This document shows positions 7,413 through 18,337 of a stretch of DNA of 40,538 nucleotides, piece after piece. The first letter of the stretch is position 1, and each line of letters opens with the position of its first letter. A model generated the notes under the pieces. It was not told the DNA's origin. It saw only the letters and a list, made by a program, of their open reading frames with translations, and did no database searches. Source of the DNA: Alphaproteobacteria bacterium (GTDB lineage Bacteria > Pseudomonadota > Alphaproteobacteria > Rickettsiales > UBA3002). The stretch spans positions 1-40,538 of the forward strand of contig JALHRI010000014.1 in the NCBI GenBank assembly GCA_022841525.1, written 5' to 3'. The position numbers and the translations under genes are program-made.

Positions 7413-9242
7413 ATGCATCCCTACCGTACCCATACCTGTAACGCCTTGCGCCGTGAGCATGTCGGCCAAACGGTTCGACTATCGGGCTTTGTCCACCGCA
7501 CGCGCGATCACGGCCAGCTGATGTTTGTGGATCTGCGCGATCATTACGGCATCACCCAGTGCGTGGTACAGCATGGGCAGGAAGCGTTTGAGGTGATTTC
7601 AGCGGCGCGCAGTGAATCGGTGGTGACGATTACGGGCAGTGTCGTAGCGCGCAGCGCAGAGACCATTAACCCTGAGCTTTTAACGGGCGACATTGAAGTT
7701 GTGATGACGCACGCGCACATCGAATCGCTCGCCGAGCCGCTACCCATGCCGGTAAGCACCGATGCGGATTATCCCGAGGCCACGCGCCTGACCTACCGCT
7801 TCCTTGATCTGCGCCGCGAGAAATTGCACCGTAATATTGTACTGCGATCCAGTGTGATCGCCAGCTTACGCCGCCGGATGATTGAATCGGGCTTTCAGGA
7901 ATTTCAAACCCCGATTTTAACCGCGTCCTCTCCTGAGGGCGCGCGAGATTATCTGGTGCCCAGCCGCGTGCATCCGGGGCAGTTCTACGCGCTGCCGCAA
8001 GCGCCGCAAATGTTCAAGCAGCTGCTGATGGTATCCGGCTTTGACCGCTATTTCCAAATCGCTCCGTGCTTCCGCGATGAAGACGCGCGCGCGGATCGTT
8101 CTCCTGGCGAGTTTTACCAGCTCGATATTGAAATGAGCTTCGTAACGCAGGAAGATGTTTTCGCCGCCATTGAGCCGGTGCTGCATGGCGTGTTCAAAGA
8201 ATTTTCTAACTGGAGTGTCACCGACTATCCATTCCCGCGCATCACCTACGACGATGCGATGTTGAAGTACGGCAGCGATAAACCGGATCTTCGTAATCCG
8301 CTCGTGATTGCCGATGTATCCGACGTTTGGGAAGGTTCGGAGTTTTCGATTTTCAACGCCGTGCTTAGCGGTGGCGGCGTGATCCGCGCGATTCCCGCGC
8401 CAGGCTGCGCCGAAAAACCGCGCAGCTTTTTTGATAATATGATCGAACTTGCCAAAGAGCACGGCGCGAAGGGTCTTGCGTACATTGGCTTTGGCGCCGA
8501 TGGTGCAGGCAAGGGACCCATCGCCAAGTTTTTATCGCCGGAAAAAACGGCTGCGCTGCAGGCGCGCCTTGGCATCGGCAACGGCGATGCGGTGTTTTTT
8601 GCCTCCGGCGAGGCGCTGCACGCGGCAGGTGTCGCGGGCAAAGTGCGCACCAACATTGCAGAGCAATTAGGGCTGATCGCACAGGGCATTTACAAATTCT
8701 GCTGGGTGGTGGATTTCCCCTATTTCGAATGGAACGAAGACGAGAAGAAAATCGATTTCTCGCACAATCCGTTTTCCATGCCGCAAGGGGGCATGGCGGC
8801 GCTTGAAGGCGCGAAAACCAAGGAAGACCTGCTGGCTATTAAAGCCTTCCAGTACGACATTGTCTGTAACGGTGTCGAACTTTCCTCGGGCGCGATTCGT
8901 AATCACAAACCCGATGTGATGGTCAAAGCCTTCGAGATTGCAGGCTACAGCCGCGAGGTCGTGGAAAATAAATTCGGCGCGCTGTTTAAGGCATTCCATT
9001 ACGGCGCCCCGCCGCATGGTGGCCTAGCACCCGGTGTTGACCGTATGGTGATGTTGCTTGCCAACGAGCCGAACATTCGCGAAGTGATTTGTTTCCCGAT
9101 GAATCAGCAAGCGCAGGATTTGCTGATGCATGCCCCCAATACCGTGGAAGAAAAACAGCTGCGCGAGCTTCATATTCAGCTTTCCCCCAAAGCCAAGCAG
9201 GCGGTGGAAGAGCTGAAAGCCAAAACCGCGAACGCCGCGTAG
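7413..9242 (+). CDS. aspS: Aspartyl-tRNA synthetase
   Basis: Class II synthetase that charges tRNA with aspartate. The N-terminal OB-fold (residues 1-105) has [14 protein letters not shown] and FVDLRDHYG; the catalytic core shows LDLRREKL, motif 2 [15 protein letters not shown], and motif 3 [13 protein letters not shown] near the end. The inserted GAD domain typical of bacterial AspRS is present (about residues 290-420). At 609 residues it has the normal bacterial length. The start at 7413 is chosen over 7398 because GAGG lies five bases upstream and the protein then begins MHPYRTHTC, as in alphaproteobacterial relatives. Whether it also charges tRNA-Asn cannot be decided here. Confidence 0.96.
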   Translation: MHPYRTHTCNALRREHVGQTVRLSGFVHRTRDHGQLMFVDLRDHYGITQCVVQHGQEAFEVISAARSESVVTITGSVVARSAETINPELLTGDIEVVMTHAHIESLAEPLPMPVSTDADYPEATRLTYRFLDLRREKLHRNIVLRSSVIASLRRRMIESGFQEFQTPILTASSPEGARDYLVPSRVHPGQFYALPQAPQMFKQLLMVSGFDRYFQIAPCFRDEDARADRSPGEFYQLDIEMSFVTQEDVFAAIEPVLHGVFKEFSNWSVTDYPFPRITYDDAMLKYGSDKPDLRNPLVIADVSDVWEGSEFSIFNAVLSGGGVIRAIPAPGCAEKPRSFFDNMIELAKEHGAKGLAYIGFGADGAGKGPIAKFLSPEKTAALQARLGIGNGDAVFFASGEALHAAGVAGKVRTNIAEQLGLIAQGIYKFCWVVDFPYFEWNEDEKKIDFSHNPFSMPQGGMAALEGAKTKEDLLAIKAFQYDIVCNGVELSSGAIRNHKPDVMVKAFEIAGYSREVVENKFGALFKAFHYGAPPHGGLAPGVDRMVMLLANEPNIREVICFPMNQQAQDLLMHAPNTVEEKQLRELHIQLSPKAKQAVEELKAKTANAA

Positions 9243-9261
9243 CGTAAAGTGTGACTGAAGC

Positions 9262-9987
9262 ATGACTGCGAGCAAACCAATTTTTACGCAACTACCCGAA
9301 ACCATGGAAGTGGGCGATGTTGGCCCCTATCTACGTAGTCTGCGCGAGCATTATAAGCTAAACATCAACGACGTGGCACACCGTTTGCACATTCGTCCGA
9401 AATATATCGAAGCAATGGAAGCCGGCCAGTTTGATGTGATGCCTACCAAGGTGTATGCGCGCGGCTACATCGCCAGCTATGCGGAGTTTCTGGGGGTCAA
9501 TCCGGCTCAGGCGGTGGAGCTGTGTTTAGGCACGGCACCAGAGAAAAAAGATGAATTTTTTATGCCGCAACGTGAGTTGAAAACCCAGCGCGGCGCGCCC
9601 AATCCGCGAGTGATGATCGCCGCACTCGCCTTGTGCATGAGCGCGGCGGCAGCGTACTTCTTTTTATTCGCGGATACTGGTACTGCGCCGGATGAGCAGG
9701 CCGAATATCAGCAGATGTCCGAGCCTGCTGCTGAACCGGTTGCCGAAGAGGTGACTACCGAGGAAACGCGGGAGATGGATCTGGTTGAAAATGAAGAAAG
9801 CGTCAGCGCGGTGCCGGAAGATCTGCTGGTACATACGCGGCAATTACTGATGCCCACCGGATCGTTGAAGCGCTGCCTTGTCCGCGGGCAGGCGCTTGCC
9901 TGCGTGCTGTACGATGAAATGACGCCGCAGCGCCGCAGTCTGGTCGATGCGCAGTTTTTATCGGCACCGGGGACACCCACTCCATGA
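9262..9987 (+). CDS. RodZ-like helix-turn-helix membrane protein
   Basis: Residues about 18-85 form a RodZ-type HTH ([21 protein letters not shown], then the conserved [14 protein letters not shown] and [12 protein letters not shown]). One membrane segment follows at 116-136, then a Glu-rich acidic stretch and a short C-terminal part of about 60 residues. RodZ couples MreB to the cell-wall machinery in rods. This version is 241 residues, shorter than E. coli RodZ, and I see no full periplasmic beta domain. Its last codons overlap the ispG start (ATGA at 9984-9987). A rodZ-ispG-hisS order is common in proteobacteria, which supports the call. Confidence 0.8.
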   Translation: MTASKPIFTQLPETMEVGDVGPYLRSLREHYKLNINDVAHRLHIRPKYIEAMEAGQFDVMPTKVYARGYIASYAEFLGVNPAQAVELCLGTAPEKKDEFFMPQRELKTQRGAPNPRVMIAALALCMSAAAAYFFLFADTGTAPDEQAEYQQMSEPAAEPVAEEVTTEETREMDLVENEESVSAVPEDLLVHTRQLLMPTGSLKRCLVRGQALACVLYDEMTPQRRSLVDAQFLSAPGTPTP

Positions 9988-11213
9988 TCGCCGCGCGCCG
10001 CATCTCGCTGGCTACGCGCATTGGCCATGTTGCCATTGGTGGCGGCGCACCCGTCGTCGTGCAGTCCATGACAAATACCGATACGGCCGATATTGCAGCC
10101 ACCGTCGCACAGGTAAAATTGCTGAGTGACGCCGGATCGGAAATCGTTCGCATCACGGTGAATAATGATGACGCGGCAAAAGCCGTGCCGTATATTCGTG
10201 AGCAGCTGGGCGCGCTGAACATCCCCACGCCGCTGGTCGGCGATTTTCATTATAACGGTCACCGCTTGCTCACCACCTATCCGGCCATGGCGGATGCGCT
10301 GTGTAAATACCGCATCAATCCCGGAAATGTCGGTGTCGGCGAAAAGCACGACAAGCATTTTGCGCAAATGGTGGAAGTGGCGATAGCGCAAAAAAAACCG
10401 GTGCGCATTGGTGCGAATTTCGGCTCGCTCGATCAGGCCTTGCTCGCCAAAATGATGGATGAAAACGCAAAGCTTCCATCGCCCAAAGAGGCAAACGACG
10501 TCGCGGTGGATGCGCTCGTCGCCTCCGCGCTTAGCAGCGCCGCGCACGCAGAATCGCTGGGGTTACCGGCGCACGACATTATCATTTCATGTAAAGTATC
10601 GTCGGTGCGCGAAGTGGTGAAAGCCTACCGTATGATCGCGGCGCAAAGTGCTTACGCGCTGCATGTGGGCCTTACCGAGGCGGGCATGGGATCCAAAGGC
10701 ATTGTCGCATCCACCGCAGCGCTCAGCGCGTTATTATCCGAAGGCATTGGCGACACGATTCGCGTCTCGCTGACCCCTGAGCCAAACGGTGATCGCACTC
10801 AGGAAGTGCGCGTCGCGCAGGAAATTTTGCAGGTGCTCGGCCTGCGTCATTTCGCGCCGATGGTCACGGCCTGCCCGGGTTGTGGCCGCACCACCAGCAC
10901 CTATTTTCAAGAGCTCGCCGGTGATATTCAAGATTATCTGCGCGCGCGCATGCCGCAGTGGAAGCGCGAGTTTGACGGTGCTGAAGCAATGAACGTGGCG
11001 GTGATGGGCTGCATTGTCAACGGCCCCGGCGAGAGCAAACACGCCAATATCGGCATCTCGCTGCCAGGCACGGGGGAATCACCGATTGCGCCGGTATTCG
11101 AAGACGGCAAGCGCACCGCCATCTTGCGCGGCGAGACGATTGCCGAGGAGTTCAAAGCCATGCTTGAGGCCTACGTCGCGCGTACCTATGCTAAGCGAAA
11201 GGAATGCGCATGA
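9984..11213 (+). CDS. ispG: 4-hydroxy-3-methylbut-2-enyl diphosphate synthase
   Basis: Penultimate-stage enzyme of the non-mevalonate isoprenoid pathway, reducing MEcPP to HMBPP with a 4Fe-4S cluster. The N-terminal TIM-barrel carries the family start [13 protein letters not shown] and RINPGNVG. The C-terminal reductase-like part has the cluster cysteines in ACPGCGRT (Cys297, Cys300) and GCIVNGPGE (Cys343). At 409 residues it has normal length for the bacterial form without the plant insert. It overlaps the gene before it and the gene after it by four bases each, so translation is probably coupled along rodZ-like/ispG/hisS. Confidence 0.96.
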   Translation: MIAARRISLATRIGHVAIGGGAPVVVQSMTNTDTADIAATVAQVKLLSDAGSEIVRITVNNDDAAKAVPYIREQLGALNIPTPLVGDFHYNGHRLLTTYPAMADALCKYRINPGNVGVGEKHDKHFAQMVEVAIAQKKPVRIGANFGSLDQALLAKMMDENAKLPSPKEANDVAVDALVASALSSAAHAESLGLPAHDIIISCKVSSVREVVKAYRMIAAQSAYALHVGLTEAGMGSKGIVASTAALSALLSEGIGDTIRVSLTPEPNGDRTQEVRVAQEILQVLGLRHFAPMVTACPGCGRTTSTYFQELAGDIQDYLRARMPQWKREFDGAEAMNVAVMGCIVNGPGESKHANIGISLPGTGESPIAPVFEDGKRTAILRGETIAEEFKAMLEAYVARTYAKRKECA

Positions 11214-12472
11214 GCAAAGCCCTACAGCCCGTGCGGGGAACGCATGATTTACTTCCTGCAGAATATGCCAAACACGCGCAAGTACGCTCGCGTGTTGAAA
11301 CCATCGCGCAGCGCTACGGTTACGCGCAGATGGATACGCCCATCTTCGAATTCTCTGACGTCTTTCACCGCACGCTGGGCGATACCTCAGATGTGGTCAG
11401 CAAAGAAACCTATAATTTTAATGATCGTGGCGGCGAATCGCTGACGCTCAGACCCGAATTTACCGCCGGTATTGTACGTAGTTTTATTTCCGAAGGCCTG
11501 CAGCAATATACGCCGCTGCGTGTGCTCTATCACGGGCCAGCCTTTCGTTATGAGCGGCCGCAAAAAGGCCGTCAGCGTCAGTTTCATCAGATTGGCTGCG
11601 AGCTTTTAGGCATCGCGAGCTGGCACGCAGATGTGGAAATGATTGCCCTGGCGCACGACGCGCTGGGCGCGCTTGGTTTAGGCGCGCATGTCACGCTGGA
11701 GATCAACACCCTTGGTGATAGCGACAGCCGCGCCGCCTACCGCGAGGTGCTGGTCGATTATCTGCGCGCCCATGCGCATCAACTCTCCGAGGATTCCACG
11801 CGGCGGCTGGAAAAAAATCCGCTGCGCGTGCTCGATTCCAAAGCGGAAGAAGATCGTGAGATCGTGAAAAATGCGCCGCGCCTAAGTGAACATTTGAATG
11901 CCCCGTCGCGTGATTTTTTCGCGCGCGTGAGCGATGGGTTGTCCGCACTTGGGATTGCGTGTGCGCGCAATGAATCGCTGGTGCGCGGCCTTGATTATTA
12001 CAATCACACCGTGTTCGAATTCACGACCCAGATGCTCGGTGCGCAGGGCACGGTACTTGCCGGTGGTCGCTACGATGCGCTGGTGAAAACCATGGGCGGC
12101 CCCGATACTCCGGGCATTGGGTTTGCCGCCGGTATGGAGCGTTTGGTGGGTCTGCGCGATGCGCTTGGCACGCAGGCGCCCGAACCGGTCACGCTCGATG
12201 TGGCCGTGATCGCGATGAGTGAAGCGCTGGAAAACGATGCACTGAAGCTTGCCCATGAATTGCGCGCGGCAGACTTTCGCGTGGAGATGGCCTATAGCGG
12301 CAATGTCGGCAAACGCCTCAAACGCGCAGATAAACTAGGTGTTCGCGTGGCCATTGTCCTTGGCGAAGAGGAAGCCACGCGCGGTGAAGTGGTGGTGAAA
12401 CATTTGGCGGATGGTACGCAGCAAACGATCAGCAAAGCTGCGCTGTTGACAGAGCTTGGCAAGCTGGTTTAA
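11210..12472 (+). CDS. hisS: Histidyl-tRNA synthetase
   Basis: Class II synthetase for histidine. It begins with the family motif VRGTHDLLP, has motif 1 around [12 protein letters not shown], motif 2 [23 protein letters not shown], the histidine-specific [13 protein letters not shown] segment and AGGRYDALV, and motif 3 [11 protein letters not shown]-terminal anticodon-binding domain occupies the last 95 residues. The start at 11210 is preferred over 11204: it overlaps the ispG stop as ATGA and leaves proper room after AAAGGA. The 420-residue length is normal. Confidence 0.96.
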   Translation: MSKALQPVRGTHDLLPAEYAKHAQVRSRVETIAQRYGYAQMDTPIFEFSDVFHRTLGDTSDVVSKETYNFNDRGGESLTLRPEFTAGIVRSFISEGLQQYTPLRVLYHGPAFRYERPQKGRQRQFHQIGCELLGIASWHADVEMIALAHDALGALGLGAHVTLEINTLGDSDSRAAYREVLVDYLRAHAHQLSEDSTRRLEKNPLRVLDSKAEEDREIVKNAPRLSEHLNAPSRDFFARVSDGLSALGIACARNESLVRGLDYYNHTVFEFTTQMLGAQGTVLAGGRYDALVKTMGGPDTPGIGFAAGMERLVGLRDALGTQAPEPVTLDVAVIAMSEALENDALKLAHELRAADFRVEMAYSGNVGKRLKRADKLGVRVAIVLGEEEATRGEVVVKHLADGTQQTISKAALLTELGKLV

Positions 12473-12480
12473 GGGCACGT

Positions 12481-12516
12481 GTCATCCCGCGCGCGTCGCG
12501 AGGTCACCGTGATGAC
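12481..12516. repeat. Short GTCATC/GATGAC inverted repeat between hisS and prfA
   Basis: gtcatcccg at 12481 and gatgac ending at 12516 are inverted, with a GC-rich centre (cgcgcgcgtcgcg). It resembles a shortened or decayed copy of the GTCATCCCGG elements elsewhere in the window. It could form a hairpin in the hisS-prfA message but lacks a T-run. Confidence 0.4.
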
Positions 12517-12537
12517 GAGCAAGATAGGATAAGGCAC

Positions 12538-13605
12538 ATGAGCTTAGGAAAAAAACTCGAAGGATTGATTGCGCGGCACGACGAACTGCGTGAGGCGATT
12601 TCTTCGCCCGATAAGCTAAAAGGCGGCGAGTTTGCCAAATTATCGAAAGAATATTCTGATCTAACGCCGATTGTGGAAACCGTACTGGCGCTCAAAACCG
12701 CCGAGGAAGAACGCGCACAAGCGCTCGAGCTGCTGAAAGATCCGGAAATGAAAGCGATGGCGGAAGAAGAAATCGCCGCGCTCGATAAGCTGATCCCCAA
12801 GCTCACCAGCGATTTGCAAATTTCGCTGTTGCCCAAAGACGAGGCGGATGCCAAAAACGCGATTATCGAAGTGCGCGCGGGCACTGGCGGCGATGAAGCC
12901 GCGCTCTTTGCGGCCGATTTATTCCGCATGTATCAGCGCTTTTCTGAGCTTCAGGGTTGGAAGTTTGAAGTGCTGGAAATTGCCGATACCGGCCTGGGGG
13001 GCTACCGCGAAGCATCGGCCAGCATTTCAGGTAAAAACGTGTTTGAGAAACTGAAATTTGAATCCGGCGTGCACCGCGTACAGCGTGTGCCCACTACCGA
13101 AACGCAAGGGCGTATTCATACTTCAGCAGCAACCGTTGCCGTGCTTCCTGAAGCCGAAGAAGTCGATATTCAAATCAACGAAAACGATTTGCGCATTGAC
13201 GTGTTTCGCTCAAGCGGCCCGGGCGGTCAGTCGGTCAACACCACCGATTCGGCGGTACGCATCGTGCATATTCCCACCGGTATTACCGTGCAGCAGCAGG
13301 ACGAAAAATCGCAGCATAAAAATAAAGCCAAGGCGCTGAAAGTGCTGCGCGCGCGGCTGTACGATATGGAATATCAAAAACGCGAGGCAGAGCGCTCGGC
13401 GTCGCGCAAAGGGCAGGTGGGCTCGGGCGACCGCTCCGAGCGCATTCGTACCTATAATTTTCCGCAAGGCCGCGTCACCGATCACCGTATCAACTTAACG
13501 CAGTATAATTTGGACGAAGTGATGAGTGGCGGCGGCCTGAAAGATTTCTGCGACGCGCTTATCGCCGAAGACCAGGCCGAGAAACTCGCGAGCTTGAAGG
13601 AATAA
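12538..13605 (+). CDS. prfA: Peptide chain release factor 1
   Basis: Releases the finished peptide at UAA and UAG. The catalytic GGQ is at residues 229-231 in [18 protein letters not shown], and the codon-recognition tripeptide has the RF1 type P-x-T (PTT) in [14 protein letters not shown], which separates it from RF2. No in-frame programmed shift is present, as expected for RF1. At 355 residues it has normal length. It is followed after four bases by prmC, which methylates the GGQ glutamine, so the enzyme and its substrate are co-expressed. Confidence 0.96.
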   Translation: MSLGKKLEGLIARHDELREAISSPDKLKGGEFAKLSKEYSDLTPIVETVLALKTAEEERAQALELLKDPEMKAMAEEEIAALDKLIPKLTSDLQISLLPKDEADAKNAIIEVRAGTGGDEAALFAADLFRMYQRFSELQGWKFEVLEIADTGLGGYREASASISGKNVFEKLKFESGVHRVQRVPTTETQGRIHTSAATVAVLPEAEEVDIQINENDLRIDVFRSSGPGGQSVNTTDSAVRIVHIPTGITVQQQDEKSQHKNKAKALKVLRARLYDMEYQKREAERSASRKGQVGSGDRSERIRTYNFPQGRVTDHRINLTQYNLDEVMSGGGLKDFCDALIAEDQAEKLASLKE

Positions 13606-13609
13606 TTCG

Positions 13610-14506
13610 ATGATCCGATCATCTGATGATCTGATGATCCGTGAATCGGTGATGCACTTCCTCAACACCGCCACCACTACCCTGACGCAAGCGGGCATTG
13701 ACACCGCTGCACTGGATGCGCGGGTGCTGCTTCAGCATGTGCTTGATGTATCGCCTGAGTGGCTGGTGGCGCATGCGCACGCGCCGCTGAGCGAAGAGGC
13801 GCAGGCGCGCTTTAGCGCCGCCATTTCCCGCCGCGCGCGTCATGAGCCGGTGGCCTACATCACCGGCTATCAGGATTTTTGGAAAGACCGTTTTGCCGTA
13901 TCTCCCGCGACGCTGATTCCAAGGCCGGATAGTGAAACCCTGATCGAGGCAGCACTCACACTCTACGCGCATCAGCCTCCTGCAACGCTACTGGATTTGG
14001 GCACCGGCACGGGCTGCCTTGCCCTTTCGCTGCTGCGCGAATTTCCATCTGCGCACGCGCTGGGCGTTGATCTTCGCGAAGACGCGCTGGCTGTGGCTTT
14101 GCGCAATGCACAAGCCTTAGGGCTTGATCAGCGCATCACCTTTGCGTGCGGCGATATGGCCGATGAAGCCAGCCTGCCTGCACTTCCTGAAACATTTGAT
14201 CTTATCATCAGTAACCCGCCTTATATTCCAACCACCCAGATGCATACGCTGCCTGCAAGCGTTGGGGGGTTCGAACCGCCAAGCGCACTTGACGGCGGAA
14301 CGCAAGGATTAAATTATTACGCCGCGTGTTTTAAGTGGTTGCCAAAACGTATGCATGACTCTAGTGTTTGCTTGTTTGAAGTTGGTTACGATCAGGCAGA
14401 AGATGTTGCGCTGCTGGCGAAACATCACATGACGTGCACCACACAAACCTATAACGATCTGGCGGGACATGCACGCGTGGTAAGCATCACTCGGCAAGCC
14501 AGATAA
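13610..14506 (+). CDS. prmC: Release factor glutamine N5-methyltransferase
   Basis: SAM-dependent enzyme that methylates Gln231 of the neighbouring RF1, and the equivalent residue of RF2. The Rossmann core has LLDLGTGTGCLALSLL as motif I, and the substrate-glutamine motif NPPY is at residues 202-205. The N-terminal helical domain (residues 15-90) is typical. The start is uncertain: ATG 13610 has AAGGA at a good distance but adds about 14 residues made of ATGATC-type repeats, whereas ATG 13652 would begin at the normal family N-terminus. At 298 residues it is slightly long. Confidence 0.93.
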   Translation: MIRSSDDLMIRESVMHFLNTATTTLTQAGIDTAALDARVLLQHVLDVSPEWLVAHAHAPLSEEAQARFSAAISRRARHEPVAYITGYQDFWKDRFAVSPATLIPRPDSETLIEAALTLYAHQPPATLLDLGTGTGCLALSLLREFPSAHALGVDLREDALAVALRNAQALGLDQRITFACGDMADEASLPALPETFDLIISNPPYIPTTQMHTLPASVGGFEPPSALDGGTQGLNYYAACFKWLPKRMHDSSVCLFEVGYDQAEDVALLAKHHMTCTTQTYNDLAGHARVVSITRQAR

Positions 14507-14522
14507 AAACAACGAGGCAAGT

Positions 14523-15056
14523 ATGCGAAATAACAATCCGAACCGCAAAAGCGGCATGAAACATCGTCATAATAATGGCGGGCGTCGTTATAATAACGGC
14601 GGTGGATCAGGCGGTCGCTCGCAGTCGGATCATCAGAATCTCTCGCGTCAGAAACATCACGCCAGCCAGATGCGCGATAAGTTTCAGGCCCTCGCGCAGG
14701 ATGCACAGCGCAGCGGCGAGCGGGTGGATGCCGAATATTATCTCCAGCATGTCGATCATTATATGCGCGTACTGGCGGACATTGCTCTCATCGAAGCGGA
14801 GCGTTACGCCCATCTGCGCGAGCAGCAGGCAAGCGCTACCGATGCTGAGGGAGCCGATGCACCCGCAGAGATGGGCGCGGAAGAAGGCGCTCCTGATGCG
14901 GAGCAAAACCAGCGCCGCCGCATGCATGCACGCCCAGCGCGCCACTATAGCGGCGAAGGTGCTGATGCTGCCGCGCCTGCTGAAATCCTCCCCCACACCC
15001 CGCGCGAAATCCCGCTTCCTGCATCGATTATTCCGGAAATTTCAGCCGGACAATAA
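14523..15056 (+). CDS. DUF4167 domain protein
   Basis: A small basic protein with an Asn-, Gly- and Arg-rich N-terminus (residues 1-40) that looks like a disordered RNA-binding segment. It is followed by the conserved DUF4167 helical block around residues 45-100 (KFQALAQDAQRSGERVDAEYYLQHVDHYMRVL). The rest is acidic Ala- and Glu-rich low complexity, then an Arg/His-rich stretch. The family is found mainly in alphaproteobacteria, often just downstream of prmC as here. Function is not established. GAGG at 14514-14517 provides the ribosome-binding site. It ends nine bases from the convergent HlyD gene. Confidence 0.85.
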   Translation: MRNNNPNRKSGMKHRHNNGGRRYNNGGGSGGRSQSDHQNLSRQKHHASQMRDKFQALAQDAQRSGERVDAEYYLQHVDHYMRVLADIALIEAERYAHLREQQASATDAEGADAPAEMGAEEGAPDAEQNQRRRMHARPARHYSGEGADAAAPAEILPHTPREIPLPASIIPEISAGQ

Positions 15057-15065
15057 GTCTCGAGG

Positions 15066-16595
15066 CTATTCCTGACGGAAGGCTTTGCCGAATGATTCGC
15101 CGATGGGGCGGAAGAGGTAAGAAAGCATGGTGCGCGAGCCGGTGACGATCAGCGTATCGACCGGCATGCCAGGCGAGAGGGTAATATCTTCCACCTCTAC
15201 CAGTTCGCTTGCTGGCACCTCAATTTTCGCAATGTAAAATGCCTGACCGGTGGCCTGATCATCGAAGCGGTCGGCAGAAACAGTCGTCACCTCGCCTTCC
15301 AGCGTGCGGTATTTGCGCGCCGATAACCCGGTAAAGCGCACCTGGGCTTTCAGTCCCTGATGCACGACTTCAATATCGTAGGGCGATACGCGCGCTTCTA
15401 CGGTGAGCTTATCGCCAGTCGGGATGATGCTCATGATGGTGTCGCCCGGCTTGATGACGCCGCCTTTGGTAAAAATGCGCAAGCCCGTGACCTGACCGGC
15501 AATGGGTGAGGTGATTTCAATACGCTTGGCAATATCGTCGCTGGCGCGCTGTTGTTCTTCCAGCGTGCCAAGCTGCACCTGGGTTTCTTTCAGCTCGGCG
15601 ACGACTTTATTGATGAAATCATTCTGCACGTTGATTTTTTCGATCTTCGCTTCGTTGATGGTTTGCTTGGCGCGCGAAATCATCGCTTGCGCCTGACCGC
15701 GCTCACCAATCATGGCGGCGGCCTGACGCTCGAGCGCAAGCAGGCGCGGGCGTACTGCATTGCCGTTTTGTAGTAGTTGTTGCACGGTGCGGATTTCTTC
15801 GTTGAGCAGCGCAATCTGGCTGGAGGCGGAGGCGATTTGCTGCTGCAGCCCGCCAATTTCTTCCTGACTTTGTGCCATTTTCTGACCCAGCACGCTTAGC
15901 TGACCTTCCACTGCATCGCGGCGCGAGATGAACAAACGCTCCTGCGCATCAATCGCAGCGGCTACTTCGTTATCGGTCGCGGCTTTCTCCAGCAGCACTG
16001 CCGGGAAGGTGACGGCATCGGCGCCGTCACGCTCGGCGATTAAGCGCGCTTCGCTGGCCTTCGCCGCCATCCACTGGCCGTATACCAGATTCTGCCGCGC
16101 CGATGCCGAGGTGGGATCCAGCTGTACCAGCACTTCGCCCTCACGCACGCGGCTGCCTTCTTTCACCAGAATTTCCTTCACGATGCCGCCTTCTAAATGC
16201 TGAATATCTTTGCGGCCTTCATCCACCACTAACTTGCCGGGGGCGACCGCGCCGGTGGCCATCGGCATGATCGCTGCCCATAGCAATATGCCGCCTAAAA
16301 TCACCACGCTTAGCCACATGCCGCGCACCAGCATCGGCCGCGCCATGGATTCAGGCGTCGGCGCGCCTCCAGGCGCTGAGGGCACCAGCCACTGAGAAAT
16401 ACGATCAAGGATCGCTGAGGCATGTTGCAGGCGTTTGACCTGTTCGCGGCGCGGATCGGTGGAGGAAGAACGCGTGTTCGCCGTGCGCGAAAAATCAGCG
16501 CGTGGCATTGGTTTTTTGGCAGGAGAGGCGGCGTGTTTTTTCGCATCCTGCGCCTTGAGATAGCTGCTACGATCAAACGGTGGGGGTGATTGCAT
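15066..16595 (-). CDS. HlyD-family periplasmic adaptor of a type I secretion system
   Basis: Membrane-fusion protein linking an inner-membrane ABC exporter to an outer-membrane channel. A 90-residue basic, Pro-rich cytoplasmic tail comes first, then one membrane segment (about residues 92-112), and the first lipoyl half with PGKLVVDEGRKDIQHLEGGIV. A long coiled-coil hairpin (about residues 180-355) and a beta-barrel end follow, with the RTX-type C-terminal signature LSPGMPVDTLI. At 509 residues it is somewhat longer than typical because of the N-terminal tail. Its start codon shares one base with the stop of the ABC gene (TAATG), so translation is coupled. No TolC-like gene is in the window. 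Confidence 0.9.
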   Translation of the reverse strand: MQSPPPFDRSSYLKAQDAKKHAASPAKKPMPRADFSRTANTRSSSTDPRREQVKRLQHASAILDRISQWLVPSAPGGAPTPESMARPMLVRGMWLSVVILGGILLWAAIMPMATGAVAPGKLVVDEGRKDIQHLEGGIVKEILVKEGSRVREGEVLVQLDPTSASARQNLVYGQWMAAKASEARLIAERDGADAVTFPAVLLEKAATDNEVAAAIDAQERLFISRRDAVEGQLSVLGQKMAQSQEEIGGLQQQIASASSQIALLNEEIRTVQQLLQNGNAVRPRLLALERQAAAMIGERGQAQAMISRAKQTINEAKIEKINVQNDFINKVVAELKETQVQLGTLEEQQRASDDIAKRIEITSPIAGQVTGLRIFTKGGVIKPGDTIMSIIPTGDKLTVEARVSPYDIEVVHQGLKAQVRFTGLSARKYRTLEGEVTTVSADRFDDQATGQAFYIAKIEVPASELVEVEDITLSPGMPVDTLIVTGSRTMLSYLFRPIGESFGKAFRQE

Positions 16596-18337
16596 TATTC
16601 ACGCTCCTCATCGCTGGCTTTGGGTGCGCGGGCGATTTTTGCCTGCGGTTTTGCTTCCTTCGGGGTATAACGTAGCATGATATTGTGCCGCGTATCATAC
16701 GCTTCGACCATACCTGCGCGCAGTGCCATAATGTTATCGACACTTGCAAGAATCGTCGGCCGGTGCGCGACCACGACGCAGGTGACGGCCTCGGCTTTCA
16801 ACATCGCCAGCACATTCAAAAGCGCGCGTTCGCCGTCGCCGTCGAGGTTGTTATTGGGCTCATCCAGCACCACAAATTTCGGCCTGCCGTAAAGCGCGCG
16901 CGCCAGCCCCACGCGCTGCAGCTGACCGGGCGAGAGCAAGCCGCCGCCAGGCAAATACGGCGTATCGTAGCCTTGAGGAAGTTGCAAAATCAGCTCATGC
17001 ACCTGCGCGCGGGTGGCGGCTTCGATCACGGCGGCATCGTCAATGTTCTCGCGCATGCGTGCGATATTTTGCTTGATGCTGCCGACAAATAATTCCACCT
17101 GCTGCGGAAGGTAGCCGACATATTGACCGAAATCTTCGCGCGCCCACTGATAGACATCTGCACCATCCAGCCGCACGCGACCATGCGAGGGCGGATAAAT
17201 ACCGATCAGACATTTAGCGAGGGTCGATTTTCCAGCGCCGCTGGGGCCAATGATACCGAGCGATTCGCCGGGATTCATTTTGAAACTGATGCCGCGCAAA
17301 ATCGCCGGTTTTCTCGGTGGTGTGTAGACCAGCGTTTCCACCTCCAGCGCACCTTTGGGAGCAGGCAAAATCGTGGTGCCGTGCGCAGGCAGATGATCGC
17401 CCAGCAGGCGGTTGAGGCGCTGGTAGGCATCGCGCGCGAGGCTGTATTGCCGCCACAGGCCAATCAACCCATCAAACGGAGCGACGACCCGCGAAATCAG
17501 AATGCTGGCAGCAATCATCCCACCGCCGGTGAGTTCGTTTTCTAAAACAAGTAGCGCGCCGATACCGGTGATCATAATTTGCAAAATCAGGCGCAGACTA
17601 CGGCTGATGCCTTGCAGCGTGGCGCTGCGTTTTTGCGCTAAATCCTGATCCGCCAGACCCGATTCATAGACTGACTTCCAGCCTTTAAGCACGCTGCTCA
17701 TCATGCCCATGGCCTGAATGGTTTCAGCATTTTGTGAGAGCAAATCCGCCGCGAGCTGGCTTTGTACATTCGCACTGGATGCGCGCATGAGCGGCTTGCG
17801 CGTGGCGTATTCATTCAGCAGCGCCATGCCGACAAATATCACCATGCTGATAAGCGCGATCGTCCCCAAGATCGGGTGGATCAGGTAAATCACGATTACA
17901 AATAAAATCGACCACGGCGCATCGGCAATGGTCGGCGCGCCCGAGGCAATGAAGTTTTTAATCGTCTGAATTTCGCGCAGCTGCTGACCGGCAGTCACAC
18001 CCGGATACATCGAGGCAGCGTGCACCGCACGGGTCAGCACATCAAAACAAATATGCTCCTCCAACCACTCGATGGTTTTGGCAATCACCGCCGAGCGGAC
18101 GCTATAAATCAGGCCGAAAAACGCCATCGCGCCGAGCGTGATGATGGAAAGCCCAATCAGCGTATCGATGCTGCGGGTGGTGAATACGCGGTCAAATACT
18201 TGCAGCGAGTAAATCGGCACCATCAGGCTGAGCAGATTCATCGCCAGCGAAAAACACAGCACATACATTCCCACGCGTTTAAGCGACACGAGGGCCCGGC
18301 TAAGCGAGGTAGCAGCTTCAGGCGAGGAGTGCATCAT
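16595..18337 (-). CDS. Type I secretion ABC exporter, PrtD type
   Basis: Fused membrane-plus-ATPase exporter. Six membrane helices lie in residues 20-310; the ATPase has Walker A GPSGAGKST (364-372), signature LSPGQ (468-472, Pro replacing the first Gly of LSGGQ), Walker B FVVLDEP (488-494) and the H-loop His525. There is no N-terminal C39 peptidase or C39-like domain, which places it with the PrtD/AprD exporters for proteins with uncleaved C-terminal signals. No obvious secreted substrate with RTX repeats is encoded nearby, so the substrate is probably encoded elsewhere. It pairs with the HlyD gene downstream. Confidence 0.92.
   Translation of the reverse strand: MMHSSPEAATSLSRALVSLKRVGMYVLCFSLAMNLLSLMVPIYSLQVFDRVFTTRSIDTLIGLSIITLGAMAFFGLIYSVRSAVIAKTIEWLEEHICFDVLTRAVHAASMYPGVTAGQQLREIQTIKNFIASGAPTIADAPWSILFVIVIYLIHPILGTIALISMVIFVGMALLNEYATRKPLMRASSANVQSQLAADLLSQNAETIQAMGMMSSVLKGWKSVYESGLADQDLAQKRSATLQGISRSLRLILQIMITGIGALLVLENELTGGGMIAASILISRVVAPFDGLIGLWRQYSLARDAYQRLNRLLGDHLPAHGTTILPAPKGALEVETLVYTPPRKPAILRGISFKMNPGESLGIIGPSGAGKSTLAKCLIGIYPPSHGRVRLDGADVYQWAREDFGQYVGYLPQQVELFVGSIKQNIARMRENIDDAAVIEAATRAQVHELILQLPQGYDTPYLPGGGLLSPGQLQRVGLARALYGRPKFVVLDEPNNNLDGDGERALLNVLAMLKAEAVTCVVVAHRPTILASVDNIMALRAGMVEAYDTRHNIMLRYTPKEAKPQAKIARAPKASDEERE

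Noticed and set aside
7917-8462. 181-codon minus-strand frame inside aspS
   Set aside because: It lies fully opposite a well-conserved synthetase, has no domain and no start signal; a shadow of the GC-rich codon pattern.
9708-10547. 279-codon minus-strand frame across rodZ-like and ispG
   Set aside because: His-, Arg- and Ala-rich translation typical of antisense frames, no recognisable domain, opposite two good genes.
15066-18337. Bacteriocin or peptide exporter reading of the ABC/HlyD pair
   Set aside because: No C39 peptidase domain and no small leader-peptide gene nearby; a PrtD-type protein exporter fits better.
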